This document shows, in pieces, positions 15,494-21,734 of a stretch of DNA of 28,928 nt. The notes beneath the pieces are model-generated. The model was not told the origin of the DNA. It searched no databases and was given only the letters and a program-made list of their open reading frames with translations. Position 1 is the stretch's first letter. Each line of letters begins with the position of its first letter. The DNA is taken from IMG/VR virus record IMGVR_UViG_3300042888_000560, positions 1 through 28,928 of that record; one strand, 5' to 3'. This DNA comes from a virus. Position numbers and translations under genes: made by a program.

Positions 15494-15852
15494 TGGAAAA
15501 AGAGCTTCTAATAGATGGAACTGGATTATTATTCATACGAACATCAACAGACTTAGATTTTAGGATACAAAGTATACAAAGAGATACTGGAATATCAAAA
15601 TATAGAATATTCCTAAAAGAAAAGCTAAATAATAAATCTAACACAAATAAAAGATATGAAGTAGAAGAACATTTAAAAATAAAATATAACGCAGAGATAT
15701 ATAAAGATATGAAGTCTGAGATAGTAAAAATCTGGAACACGGATAAAGATAGATATGTTGTGGCGACTTTAAGCGGAGAACTCTTTGAGATGCTTGATGG
15801 TACACATTTTGACTACTATCATAAAAGGAATATGTTTAAAGAACTAGTATAA
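15490..15852 (+). CDS. Hypothetical protein (120 aa)
   Basis: Translation could start at 15490 or 15493, both overlapping the stop of the previous gene. The protein is charged and mixed: 'MEKELLIDGTGLLFIRTSTD' then 'LDFRIQSIQRDTGISKYRIF' and a C-terminal 'RYVVATLSGELFEMLDGTHF'. The 'RDTGISKYRI' part could be a small helical turn of a DNA-binding or recognition domain, but this is weak. It ends four bases before a bidirectional terminator, so it closes this short operon. Confidence 0.6.
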   Translation: MMEKELLIDGTGLLFIRTSTDLDFRIQSIQRDTGISKYRIFLKEKLNNKSNTNKRYEVEEHLKIKYNAEIYKDMKSEIVKIWNTDKDRYVVATLSGELFEMLDGTHFDYYHKRNMFKELV

Positions 15853-15855
15853 AAT

Positions 15856-15888
15856 AAAAAAGCATTCAAGTAGATTGAATGCTTTTTT
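15856..15888. terminator. Bidirectional rho-independent terminator
   Basis: A perfect 14-bp stem: AAAAAAGCATTCAA (15856-15869) with TTGAATGCTTTTTT (15875-15888), 5-nt loop. A run at one end and T run at the other make it work on both strands, between the convergent genes ending at 15852 and 15894. Confidence 0.9.
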
Positions 15889-15893
15889 TATTT

Positions 15894-16403
15894 TTATTTT
15901 CTCTTTTTCTTTTTAGGAATCATATTCGAACCACCATTCGCAGCCTTTGGAGCAAACCATACTTCTGCTATGACGTGATCCCACGCACCAGGAATATAGT
16001 CAAAGTGTATCGATACACTATCTACTGCTCTTTGACCTTCTGATGTCAAGAAAAAACCCATATCATTATTGTGGTTGTCTTCTGTTCTAAGCTCTTCTGG
16101 TATCGTAAAGACATGAAGACGAACCTTTCTAACTCCACCTTTACCAATCTCTTTGTCGATTGCTTTATACTCTGTATAGTTTTGGTCGTATAGAACTCTT
16201 CCTGCTGCCAAAAACACATCCTCTGTATCATAAGCCGTAATGATACCAAGCTGTCTATATACGCTATATGAAGTCTTTTTGACTCCGTCTGTTCTATCGT
16301 CTTTCAAAAACTCTTTGAAGCCTGCTGTCAAGTCTTGGAATCTATCAACAGAGAATCCTAACTCTGGGTGTGTCTGTGGTGCTAATGTCGTGTAGTTTTT
16401 CAT
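15894..16403 (-). CDS. Hypothetical protein with basic C-terminal tail (169 aa)
   Basis: A 169-residue soluble protein. It begins MKNYTTLAPQTHPELGFSVD and ends in a lysine-rich tail (PKKKKRK). The centre has alternating strands ('VRKVRLHVFTIPEEL', 'DSVSIHFDYIPGAWDHVIAE'). No known domain is recognised; the tail could bind nucleic acid. It has its own host-type promoter and a 3' terminator, so it is a single-gene unit, and its leader is almost identical to that of the gene upstream. This suggests co-regulated early expression. Confidence 0.65.
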   Translation of the reverse strand: MKNYTTLAPQTHPELGFSVDRFQDLTAGFKEFLKDDRTDGVKKTSYSVYRQLGIITAYDTEDVFLAAGRVLYDQNYTEYKAIDKEIGKGGVRKVRLHVFTIPEELRTEDNHNNDMGFFLTSEGQRAVDSVSIHFDYIPGAWDHVIAEVWFAPKAANGGSNMIPKKKKRK

Positions 16404-16426
16404 AATGTCTTTCTTTTAGTGTTTAA

Positions 16427-16457
16427 CAAATATACGGAACTTATATAGATTTACCAA
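16427..16457 (-). promoter_or_regulatory. Host-type (Bacteroidota) promoter TTG-N20-TATATTTG
   Basis: On the minus strand TTG (16457-16455) is followed after 20 nt by TATATTTG (16434-16427), matching the TAnnTTTG -7 and TTG -33 elements of Bacteroidota. It overlaps the end of the upstream gene and leads to the ATG at 16403. Confidence 0.7.
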
Positions 16458-16767
16458 CTTTTTTCAAAGATTTTAGAATATCATTGAAAACTTGATATTC
16501 ATCATACGAATATCCGAACGCTGGTAAAATAACTTCTCTCCATACCAACATCGCAAAGCTTGTAGTAAAGCACTCAAGCTCTTCATTCCAGATATCCGAA
16601 TCATTCATATAATCATCGTCAAGATTCAAAACTTTTTTCTCTTTTAAGTCTTTTACCATAGAGATAACATGATCTGTATCTACTAAATATCTTTGAGCTA
16701 TATCTCTTACGGTGCTAAACTTAGCAAACTCTTCTCTAAACTTTTCTTCGTTGAATGCGTTTTTCAT
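16441..16767 (-). CDS. Hypothetical protein, possible helix-turn-helix (108 aa)
   Basis: A 108-residue acidic protein. Residues 17-47 (FSTVRDIAQRYLVDTDHVIS, then MVKDLKEKKVL) look like a helix-turn-helix with a following helix, as in small winged-helix regulators; this is a pattern reading and not certain. The C-terminal part is 'DEYQVFNDILKSLKKVGKSI'. It has its own host-type promoter. It could regulate early genes, but direct evidence is lacking. Confidence 0.6.
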   Translation of the reverse strand: MKNAFNEEKFREEFAKFSTVRDIAQRYLVDTDHVISMVKDLKEKKVLNLDDDYMNDSDIWNEELECFTTSFAMLVWREVILPAFGYSYDEYQVFNDILKSLKKVGKSI

Positions 16768-16790
16768 AATGTTTTTCTTTTAGTGTTTAA

Positions 16791-16821
16791 CAAATATAGT
16801 GTTTATATTCCATATAAACAA
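16791..16821 (-). promoter_or_regulatory. Host-type (Bacteroidota) promoter TTG-N20-TATATTTG
   Basis: TTG (16821-16819), 20 nt, TATATTTG (16798-16791) on the minus strand: same spacing as the copy at 16427. The 34 nt from the start codon through the -7 element (16765-16798) differ from 16401-16434 at one base only. Confidence 0.7.
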
Positions 16822-16840
16822 CTTCAGTACGGATCTTTTT

Positions 16841-17131
16841 CTAATATTCCTCTTCTCCGTAAAAATAATCATAGATATTTATTCCATAATCATCTTCGAT
16901 TCCAGATATCTCTTCTTCACAAGATATTCTTAAAGCACCTTCGATACCTGCGATATACAAAACAAGAGTCATTTTACAATCTTCTACATCATAGTCGTCT
17001 ACTTCAACTTCATATTCACCTTCTTCTGTCTCTTCGAACAAATCGCAATCTGATACAGAATCATATTCATTGTAGATAACACCATCAAGCTCGCGAGCCA
17101 TTGTCAAGTCGTTTTTAATAAAGATTTTCAT
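16841..17131 (-). CDS. Very acidic small protein (96 aa)
   Basis: About a third of the 96 residues are Asp or Glu, with few basic residues, for example 'DCDLFEETEEGEYEVEVDDY' and a final 'YGEEEY'. Small, very acidic early phage proteins often mimic DNA and block host nucleases or polymerase, but composition alone does not prove this. The middle has a hydrophobic strand (KMTLVLYIAGIEGALRI), so it is folded and not just a tail. It has a TATATTTG box upstream and is the first of three minus-strand single-gene units. Confidence 0.6.
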   Translation of the reverse strand: MKIFIKNDLTMARELDGVIYNEYDSVSDCDLFEETEEGEYEVEVDDYDVEDCKMTLVLYIAGIEGALRISCEEEISGIEDDYGINIYDYFYGEEEY

Positions 17132-17169
17132 AGTTTTTAGTTTTTAAAGTTCGTATCTCTTTTGTCTTA

Positions 17170-17177
17170 CAAATATA
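17170..17177 (-). promoter_or_regulatory. TATATTTG -7 element of the acidic protein gene
   Basis: TATATTTG on the minus strand, 38 nt before the ATG at 17131, in the context TTCCGTATATTTG that is also present at the 16427 promoter. No TTG stands 20 nt upstream (CTT instead), so it is weaker than the other two. Confidence 0.5.
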
Positions 17178-17217
17178 CGGAATCTTTTTCGACTATAAAG
17201 AATCCATAGTATGAAAA

Positions 17218-17243
17218 AGACGTTTTTTTTTATGAATATATAA
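17218..17243 (+). promoter_or_regulatory. Weak copy of the late promoter motif (nuclease gene)
   Basis: AGAC at 17218-17221, 15 nt, TATATAA at 17237-17243. Spacing equals that of the seven better copies but both boxes deviate. It diverges from the TATATTTG box at 17170. Confidence 0.35.
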
Positions 17244-17261
17244 AAGAAAAGTAAAAAAATA

Positions 17262-17834
17262 ATGGAAAATGAAAACGGAACAAATCTAAGAGGCGAAGAA
17301 CTAGAACAATGGTTTAAAGAAAGATTGAAAGAAGGTGCTTGGGGAGAAAAGCAAGTTGCTAAGCATCTAATCGAAAAAGGATGGAAAATCACAGAGATAT
17401 CAGAAGGAAAGTTCAAAGAGTGGGATATCAAAGCTACTATCAAAGACCAAGAAAAGACATTCGAAGTAAAAGCGAACTACTATGAATATAAAAAGTTTAG
17501 ACATCCAATGGTAGTAATAGAGACAGAATCGAACGGAGTTCTTTCTGGCCTTTCGACAACTACAGCAGACTACTATATTCTTTACTATCCTTTTGAAGAC
17601 TTCTTCTTCATAGAAAGAACAGAAGACATCAAAGCGATGATAGCAAGCGGTAAATATGAAAAAGTAAAAGGTGGTAGAAAAGATATGGCTACGATGTACC
17701 AGATACCAAGAGACCACTTCGTAAACAAAAGACCTTTGAAGTTTATGGATCATTTAGACACAGATACAAAACAACAAGAATGGTTCGACTGGTACTGCTA
17801 CAAATATATCAACAACGGCTTTAACTTACTATAA
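17262..17834 (+). CDS. PD-(D/E)XK nuclease-like protein
   Basis: A 190-residue protein. The N-terminal half has the arrangement of a PD-(D/E)XK nuclease: a helix with 'WGEKQVAKHLIEKGW' (Glu29), then 'FKEWDIKATI' (Asp55) and 'KTFEVKAN' (Glu68-x-Lys70), the core motif of restriction-type and resolvase-type enzymes. It would cut or nick DNA, for example in recombination, or degrade host DNA. The C-terminal part ('DYYILYYPFEDFFFIERTED', then '...NKRPLKFMDHLDTDT') may recognise the substrate. It lies alone between divergent promoters and a small gene. Confidence 0.65.
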   Translation: MENENGTNLRGEELEQWFKERLKEGAWGEKQVAKHLIEKGWKITEISEGKFKEWDIKATIKDQEKTFEVKANYYEYKKFRHPMVVIETESNGVLSGLSTTTADYYILYYPFEDFFFIERTEDIKAMIASGKYEKVKGGRKDMATMYQIPRDHFVNKRPLKFMDHLDTDTKQQEWFDWYCYKYINNGFNLL

Positions 17835-17853
17835 AAAAAATAATATAATAAAT

Positions 17854-18156
17854 ATGAATATAGATTGGAATGACATAGAAACATCACAAGAAGAACTTGA
17901 CGAGTTCAACAGATACTACGAATATGTAGAATCGCTGATAGCAGAAAGAGAAGGGCTTATATATGGAAAGTTCGGAGAATGCTTTGAATATACCTTTTGT
18001 AATAGAAAGAATGGAATGAACTTTGTATCATACTACAAAGCAGGAACAAAAGGAAAAAGAAAAAAAAGCCAGATTAAAGAGATTGAGGTAGATCCTTTTA
18101 ATAACTGGAAGATAAAAGAAAGAAGAAGTAAACTTTTAAAAGAGTTAGGAATATAA
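17854..18156 (+). CDS. Hypothetical protein with C-terminal KLLKELGI (100 aa)
   Basis: The gene starts 19 nt after the nuclease-like gene, so it is probably co-transcribed. The N-terminus is acidic (MNIDWNDIETSQEELDEFNR), the middle has 'FGECFEYTFCNRKNGMNFVS', and there is a basic patch (KGKRKKSQIK). It ends in RRSKLLKELGI, the tail shared with the products ending at 13838, 15493 and 19459. Unlike those, its stop codon does not overlap another start. A strong terminator follows. No function is recognised. Confidence 0.6.
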   Translation: MNIDWNDIETSQEELDEFNRYYEYVESLIAEREGLIYGKFGECFEYTFCNRKNGMNFVSYYKAGTKGKRKKSQIKEIEVDPFNNWKIKERRSKLLKELGI

Positions 18157-18187
18157 TATATAATATTTATTCATTGCGTCAACGAAG

Positions 18188-18220
18188 AAAACCTGTTAGA
18201 AAAACTCTAACAGGTTTTTT
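18188..18220 (+). terminator. Rho-independent terminator overlapping a promoter
   Basis: AAAACCTGTTAGA (18188-18200) pairs with TCTAACAGGTTTT (18206-18218), 13 bp, loop AAAAC, followed by Ts. The AAAC box of the next promoter is the loop of this hairpin. Confidence 0.9.
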
Positions 18221-18235
18221 TATATTTATATCATA
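18202..18235 (+). promoter_or_regulatory. Phage-type late promoter motif (terminase unit)
   Basis: AAAC at 18202-18205, 15 nt, TATATTT at 18221-18227, 4 nt, CATA at 18232-18235. It is nested in the terminator 18188-18220 and would drive the UVR-like, terminase and following genes. Confidence 0.65.
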
Positions 18236-18253
18236 GAAAAGATCCGAACACAA

Positions 18254-18538
18254 ATGAAGATAGAACCTATAATGACTGGTCTCGAAGAATATTTTCTCGA
18301 TTCCACTAGAGAGCTCGCAGAAGCGATACTTAAAGAAGAATATGAACTGGCATCGTTCCTAAGAGACGATATGGAAGAAAAGATACTCGAGATAGGAGAG
18401 ATGCTTCTGAAGAAGAAGATGACTAAGCTTGATCTCGAGACTCTTGTCTGGGCCCTTTCAAAAAGAAGAGACGAGTACTTCGACGAATGGGAAGAACTCT
18501 TCGATTTTCCGAAAGAGCAAAGGAAGAGAGCAATATAA
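18254..18538 (+). CDS. Small protein with UVR-like motif (94 aa)
   Basis: A helical, charged protein. Residues 20-44 (LAEAILKEEYELASFLRDDM, then EEKI) resemble the UVR motif, a helical hairpin in UvrB, UvrC and ClpC-type proteins that mediates protein contacts ('..A...e.yE.Aa.lRD.i..l'). The rest is 'MTKLDLETLVWALSKRRDEY' and a basic end. It is the first gene after a late promoter motif and stands before the terminase genes, so it may serve packaging or assembly; its role is not known. Confidence 0.6.
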   Translation: MKIEPIMTGLEEYFLDSTRELAEAILKEEYELASFLRDDMEEKILEIGEMLLKKKMTKLDLETLVWALSKRRDEYFDEWEELFDFPKEQRKRAI

Positions 18539-18543
18539 TATAT

Positions 18544-18558
18544 AGTATATGATATACT
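18544..18558. promoter_or_regulatory. 15-bp dyad AGTATATGATATACT upstream of terS
   Basis: A perfect inverted repeat of 7 bp about a central G, in the 66-nt gap before the small terminase gene. It could be an operator or packaging-related site; in AT-rich DNA it could also be chance. Confidence 0.3.
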
Positions 18559-18604
18559 TTATTCGAGAGGCATTCTTGGCTATAAAAAAACAATAATAAA
18601 CAAA

Positions 18605-18988
18605 ATGAATGAAAACAGAAATCCTAAGAAGACAAAGGAATCACAAGCAAGATTCCTTAAAGCATTCAAGGAGTGCTTATTCAACATATCAAAAGCTTGT
18701 GATGTATCTAAGGTAGATAGAATGACATACTATCTTTGGATGAAGACAGACCCTGATTTTGAAGAAATGGTAAAGAACGCAGAAGAAGAACAGATAGACT
18801 TCGTAGAAAGTGCTTTGATTAAAAGAATAAAAGAAGGTTCAGATAGTTCTATCCAGTTCTATCTAAAGACAAAAGGGAAAAGAAAAGGATGGGGAGAGAA
18901 CCTCGACATAACCACTGGCGGCGAAAAGATAACCGTAATCAGATTGGTAGAAAAAAAGAAAGATGATGATGATAAAAGTACGCATTAA
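18605..18988 (+). CDS. terS: Terminase small subunit
   Basis: A 127-residue protein. It has the helix-turn-helix and following region typical of small terminase subunits of the phBC6A51 kind: 'RFLKAFKECLFNISKACDVS' then 'KVDRMTYYLWMKTDPDFEEM' and 'QIDFVESALIKRIKEGSDSS', with 'IQFYLKTKGKRKGWGE' near the end. Such proteins bind the pac or cos site and hand the DNA to the large subunit. The gene lies shortly before the large subunit with two small genes between. The charged C-terminal tail (KKKDDDDK) is unusual but harmless. The start follows an A-rich leader without Shine-Dalgarno. Confidence 0.85.
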   Translation: MNENRNPKKTKESQARFLKAFKECLFNISKACDVSKVDRMTYYLWMKTDPDFEEMVKNAEEEQIDFVESALIKRIKEGSDSSIQFYLKTKGKRKGWGENLDITTGGEKITVIRLVEKKKDDDDKSTH

Positions 18989-19202
18989 AGAAGAGTATAA
19001 AGGAAGAATGATATATGTTGGAGGAAATACATATGACTTTAACCTAATGACACAAGAACAACTTTCCATTATATGGAACGAACAACCTCGATTCAGACCA
19101 TTCTTAGAAGAAGTGGTACATTTAGAAGATGATACTATACTTACTCCTTCAGAGTTCGACGAAGCGATAAAGAAAACCATAAAATCAAAGAGAAGAAAGT
19201 AA
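18969..19202 (+). CDS. Hypothetical protein (77 aa)
   Basis: Three successive in-frame ATGs (18963, 18966, 18969) lie within the end of terS; the last is listed, the first would add two Met. The N-terminus 'MIKVRIKEEYKGRMIYVGGN' followed by 'TYDFNLMTQEQLSIIWNEQP' is of the type seen in small phage proteins that pack a beta strand pair against a helix. The C-terminus is very basic (KKTIKSKRRK). It is one of two small genes between the terminase subunits. Function unknown. Confidence 0.65.
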   Translation: MIKVRIKEEYKGRMIYVGGNTYDFNLMTQEQLSIIWNEQPRFRPFLEEVVHLEDDTILTPSEFDEAIKKTIKSKRRK

Positions 19203-19459
19203 TGGATTTTAGATCTAACCCTGAATGGGAGACTCGCAATCCAGAACTGGATAAACTGCTACAGCAAGGATTTTCCTATCAACATTCTTGGCACCAGACT
19301 GCCAAAAGAACAGGGTATGTAGAATATATCCTTTTCTTAAATGGTGTTGAAGTACTTAGATGGGAATCTGAGATGGGAATGTGTAATGATATGGTTGCCA
19401 TAATCAAAAAATATATCTCTGATAAAAGAGAACAAAAACTGAATGAGCTTGGAATCTGA
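19202..19459 (+). CDS. Hypothetical protein with C-terminal KLNELGI (85 aa)
   Basis: The ATG overlaps the stop of the previous gene by one base, and its own stop overlaps the ATG of the large terminase gene (TGATG), so the four terminase-region genes are chained by coupling. The protein contains 'FSYQHSWHQTAKRTGYVEYI' and 'LFLNGVEVLRWESEMGM' and ends in KREQKLNELGI, the tail shared by three other small proteins in the window. Function unknown. Confidence 0.65.
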   Translation: MDFRSNPEWETRNPELDKLLQQGFSYQHSWHQTAKRTGYVEYILFLNGVEVLRWESEMGMCNDMVAIIKKYISDKREQKLNELGI

Positions 19460-20628
19460 TGGAACTCCAAATAGAACATACTAGTGTCTTTACAAAGAAC
19501 TATGAATGCCTTAATGACGAGTCGATCCGATTCATAGTAAATCAAGGGTCGACTCGTTCATCTAAGACATATTCTCTTTGTCAGTTGATGATAGTATATT
19601 GCCTAAACAATCCAGGCAAGCTTGTCAGCATCGTTAGAAAGTCATTCCCTTCTCTTAGAAGTACCGTAATGAGAGATATGATAGATATTATGACTGAGCT
19701 AAAGATATACTCTGAGAAGCAGCATAACAAGACAGAAAACATATATGTCTTCGACAATGGTTCCAAGTTAGAGTTCTTTTCATTAGATGATTCGCAAAAA
19801 GTCAGAGGTAGAAAGAGAGATATTCTATGGGCCAACGAAAGCAACGAGCTATCATTCGAAGAGTTCAATCAACTAAACTTCAGAACATCTGAGAAGCTTT
19901 TCTTTGATTTTAATCCATCGGATTCAGACCACTGGCTTTATGAGCTTATGGATAAAGACAATGCTATAAAGATACATTCTACATACAAAGACAACTCGTT
20001 CCTATCGAAAGACCTTGTCAAAGAGATTGAAGAGTTGATAAAGGTAGACCAAGACTACTACAACATATATGCTTTAGGTCTTCCAAGTAAATCGAACCAT
20101 GTGATATATTCACACCAGAAGACATTCGAAGAATCTCCTATACCACAAGATACAATATGGGGATTAGACTTTGGATATCAACACCCTACTGCTTTAATCA
20201 GATGCGACTTCGTAGAGAACCACGTCTATGTCAAAGAAGCAATCTATGAATCCTATCTAACAACATTAGAACTTATTGAAAGAATGGGAATGTTAGGAAT
20301 ATCTAAAAGAGATACGATAGTAGCAGACTACGCGAGACCAGAGATAATCGAAGAGATTAGAAGAGCTGGATACAATATACACAATGCTATAAAGAATGTC
20401 AAAGAAGGGATTGACGCAGTCAAATCCATTGGTCTAAGCTATCATCAAGACTCTAATAATGTTGCCAGAGAGTTCAGGAACTATAAATGGAAAGTCATAA
20501 ACGAAAAGCTACAAGACGAACCTGTAAAGCTCCACGATGACGCGATGGATGCGATTAGGTATGCTATACTTTACAAAAAGAAAATGGGTGGTTCAGCCGG
20601 TGAGATTTATGATTTTGGATACTTGTAA
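19459..20628 (+). CDS. terL: Terminase large subunit
   Basis: A 389-residue packaging motor of the PBSX-type terminase group. The ATPase domain has the modified Walker A 'QGSTRSSKT' (residues 29-37) and Walker B 'DILWANE' with catalytic Glu127. The nuclease domain has 'WGLDFGYQHPTALIR' (Asp237), 'IVADYARPEIIEEIRRAGY' (Asp290) and the C-terminal 'HDDAMDAIRYAI' (Asp360/361/364). The length is slightly under the usual 400-450. It pumps DNA into the procapsid at the portal and cuts the concatemer. In most related phages the portal follows directly; here a sigma-like gene and the tail genes follow instead. Confidence 0.95.
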   Translation: MELQIEHTSVFTKNYECLNDESIRFIVNQGSTRSSKTYSLCQLMIVYCLNNPGKLVSIVRKSFPSLRSTVMRDMIDIMTELKIYSEKQHNKTENIYVFDNGSKLEFFSLDDSQKVRGRKRDILWANESNELSFEEFNQLNFRTSEKLFFDFNPSDSDHWLYELMDKDNAIKIHSTYKDNSFLSKDLVKEIEELIKVDQDYYNIYALGLPSKSNHVIYSHQKTFEESPIPQDTIWGLDFGYQHPTALIRCDFVENHVYVKEAIYESYLTTLELIERMGMLGISKRDTIVADYARPEIIEEIRRAGYNIHNAIKNVKEGIDAVKSIGLSYHQDSNNVAREFRNYKWKVINEKLQDEPVKLHDDAMDAIRYAILYKKKMGGSAGEIYDFGYL

Positions 20629-20633
20629 ATCCA

Positions 20634-20662
20634 AGAGAACTCGTTTTTTTAATATATACTTA
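20634..20662 (+). promoter_or_regulatory. Second-class promoter-like motif AGAGAAC...TATATACT
   Basis: AGAGAAC at 20634-20640 and TATATACT at 20653-20660, two bases before the ATG at 20663. Counterpart of 12854-12881, with one base more between the boxes. Confidence 0.4.
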
Positions 20663-21256
20663 ATGACACAAAAAGAATATAAAAAAGTAATCGATGCTTT
20701 CTTGACAAAAAGATATTCATATCTATGTGAATGTGCGTCGAACATAACCTGGACGAAGAATGTAGACCCTTCTGAACTTGTATCAGAACTCGCCATATTC
20801 CTTTACGAAAACAAGACAAAGCTTGAACCCTATATGGATGGCAAGATGCTCGAAGGATTCTCTGTTAGCTGGTTGAAGATACAGGGTAGGCACAAGACAA
20901 GCCCTTTCAACAGAAAACATCTCTATCAAGGAGACAAAATGACAGATCAAATCCCAGACTCTTCGGAACCACCAATCATAGAATCAGAAGACCCATACAT
21001 AGCAGACCTAAGAGGAATCTATACAGACGAACAAATCGACAACATATTAAAGATACACGACATATACCCAACACTACACCCATCACATCAGATACTTTTC
21101 AAGGCTTACTTTATGGAAGACCTTACATACGACAAGATAAAAGACAAATATACTTTCTACAAAGTCGTGAATGGAAAACAGATAAACTACAAATCAAAAT
21201 ATTCTATCTATAAAATGATGACAGACCTAAAAAAAGAGATAAAGAAAAAGCTATGA
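20663..21256 (+). CDS. Sigma-factor-like protein (candidate late regulator)
   Basis: The ATG at 20663 is chosen, since the frame upstream runs back through terL. The 197-residue product has the outline of a small ECF-like sigma factor: residues 35-75 (DPSELVSELAIFLYENKTKL, ... FSVSWLKIQGRHKTS) resemble region 2, and residues 120-195 resemble region 4 ('LHPSHQILFKAYFMEDLTYD', 'KIKDKYTF', then 'SKYSIYKMMTDLKKEIKKKL' as the recognition helix part). It would bind host RNA polymerase and could direct it to the AAAC-N15-TATATTT motifs found before the virion genes. The match is weak enough that a regulator with only a sigma-like HTH is possible. Confidence 0.6.
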   Translation: MTQKEYKKVIDAFLTKRYSYLCECASNITWTKNVDPSELVSELAIFLYENKTKLEPYMDGKMLEGFSVSWLKIQGRHKTSPFNRKHLYQGDKMTDQIPDSSEPPIIESEDPYIADLRGIYTDEQIDNILKIHDIYPTLHPSHQILFKAYFMEDLTYDKIKDKYTFYKVVNGKQINYKSKYSIYKMMTDLKKEIKKKL

Positions 21257-21513
21257 TATACGACATCGCATTCTGGGCCAGCATCGGATGGCTACTTCAG
21301 GTAGCAGAACCTGTTCTACACATAAAGAGATTCTTTGGATTCAAAGCAGAAGAATATGACAATCCAGAATATAAACCCAAAAGAATGATACACAGACTTA
21401 TATATTGTACTACTTGTCTAACATTCTGGGCTGTGTTGATATGTACTTGGAATATACAAATGGCATGCCTCGCATCGGTGGTAGCGACCATTATAGAAAA
21501 AATAACAAAATGA
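21253..21513 (+). CDS. Small membrane protein with CxxC (86 aa)
   Basis: The start overlaps the stop of the sigma-like gene by four bases (ATGA). Two hydrophobic segments are seen, residues 3-20 (YDIAFWASIGWLLQVAEP) and 55-79 (LTFWAVLICTWNIQMACLAS). Between them is a basic loop and 'YCTTCLTFW', a Cys-pair-then-aromatic pattern found in small phage membrane proteins of the DUF1360 kind. It probably lies in the inner membrane. A spanin or lysis role cannot be excluded, but the sequence does not show it. Confidence 0.6.
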   Translation: MIYDIAFWASIGWLLQVAEPVLHIKRFFGFKAEEYDNPEYKPKRMIHRLIYCTTCLTFWAVLICTWNIQMACLASVVATIIEKITK

Positions 21514-21514
21514 T

Positions 21515-21712
21515 ATGAAAGAGAACCACGAAAAACTAAAAGGATTGATGGCAGAACTTGAAGGTAAAGACTTCATAAACACAGAGCAATGTACTCTTAT
21601 GTTTAATCTAAATAACATCATATTCCCAGACTTGAAAGAGTTTACTCCATCTTGCGGAGCTTGTAGAGAAAGAGTCTATAATAGACTGAAAGCGTACGCG
21701 AAAAACATATAA
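21515..21712 (+). CDS. Hypothetical protein with CxxC (65 aa)
   Basis: Begins two bases after the previous stop. The first half is helical (MKENHEKLKGLMAELEGKDF); the second ends with 'SCGACRERVYNRLKAYAKNI'. A CxxC followed by a helix of this type recurs in small proteins encoded near the terminase in Bacteroidota phages; two Cys are not enough for a full zinc site in one chain. Function unknown. Confidence 0.6.
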   Translation: MKENHEKLKGLMAELEGKDFINTEQCTLMFNLNNIIFPDLKEFTPSCGACRERVYNRLKAYAKNI

Positions 21713-21734
21713 CGAAAAAAATATATTTATAGAA
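21703..21734 (+). promoter_or_regulatory. Phage-type late promoter motif (tail chaperone unit)
   Basis: AAAC at 21703-21706 (inside the end of the preceding gene), 15 nt, TATATTT at 21722-21728, only six bases before the ATG at 21735. CATA is absent here. Transcription from it would give a leaderless message. Confidence 0.6.

Noticed and set aside
16693-17079. A 128-codon plus-strand open frame
   Set aside because: It lies antisense to two minus-strand genes with clear promoters and its product is an improbable Leu/His/Tyr-rich chain.
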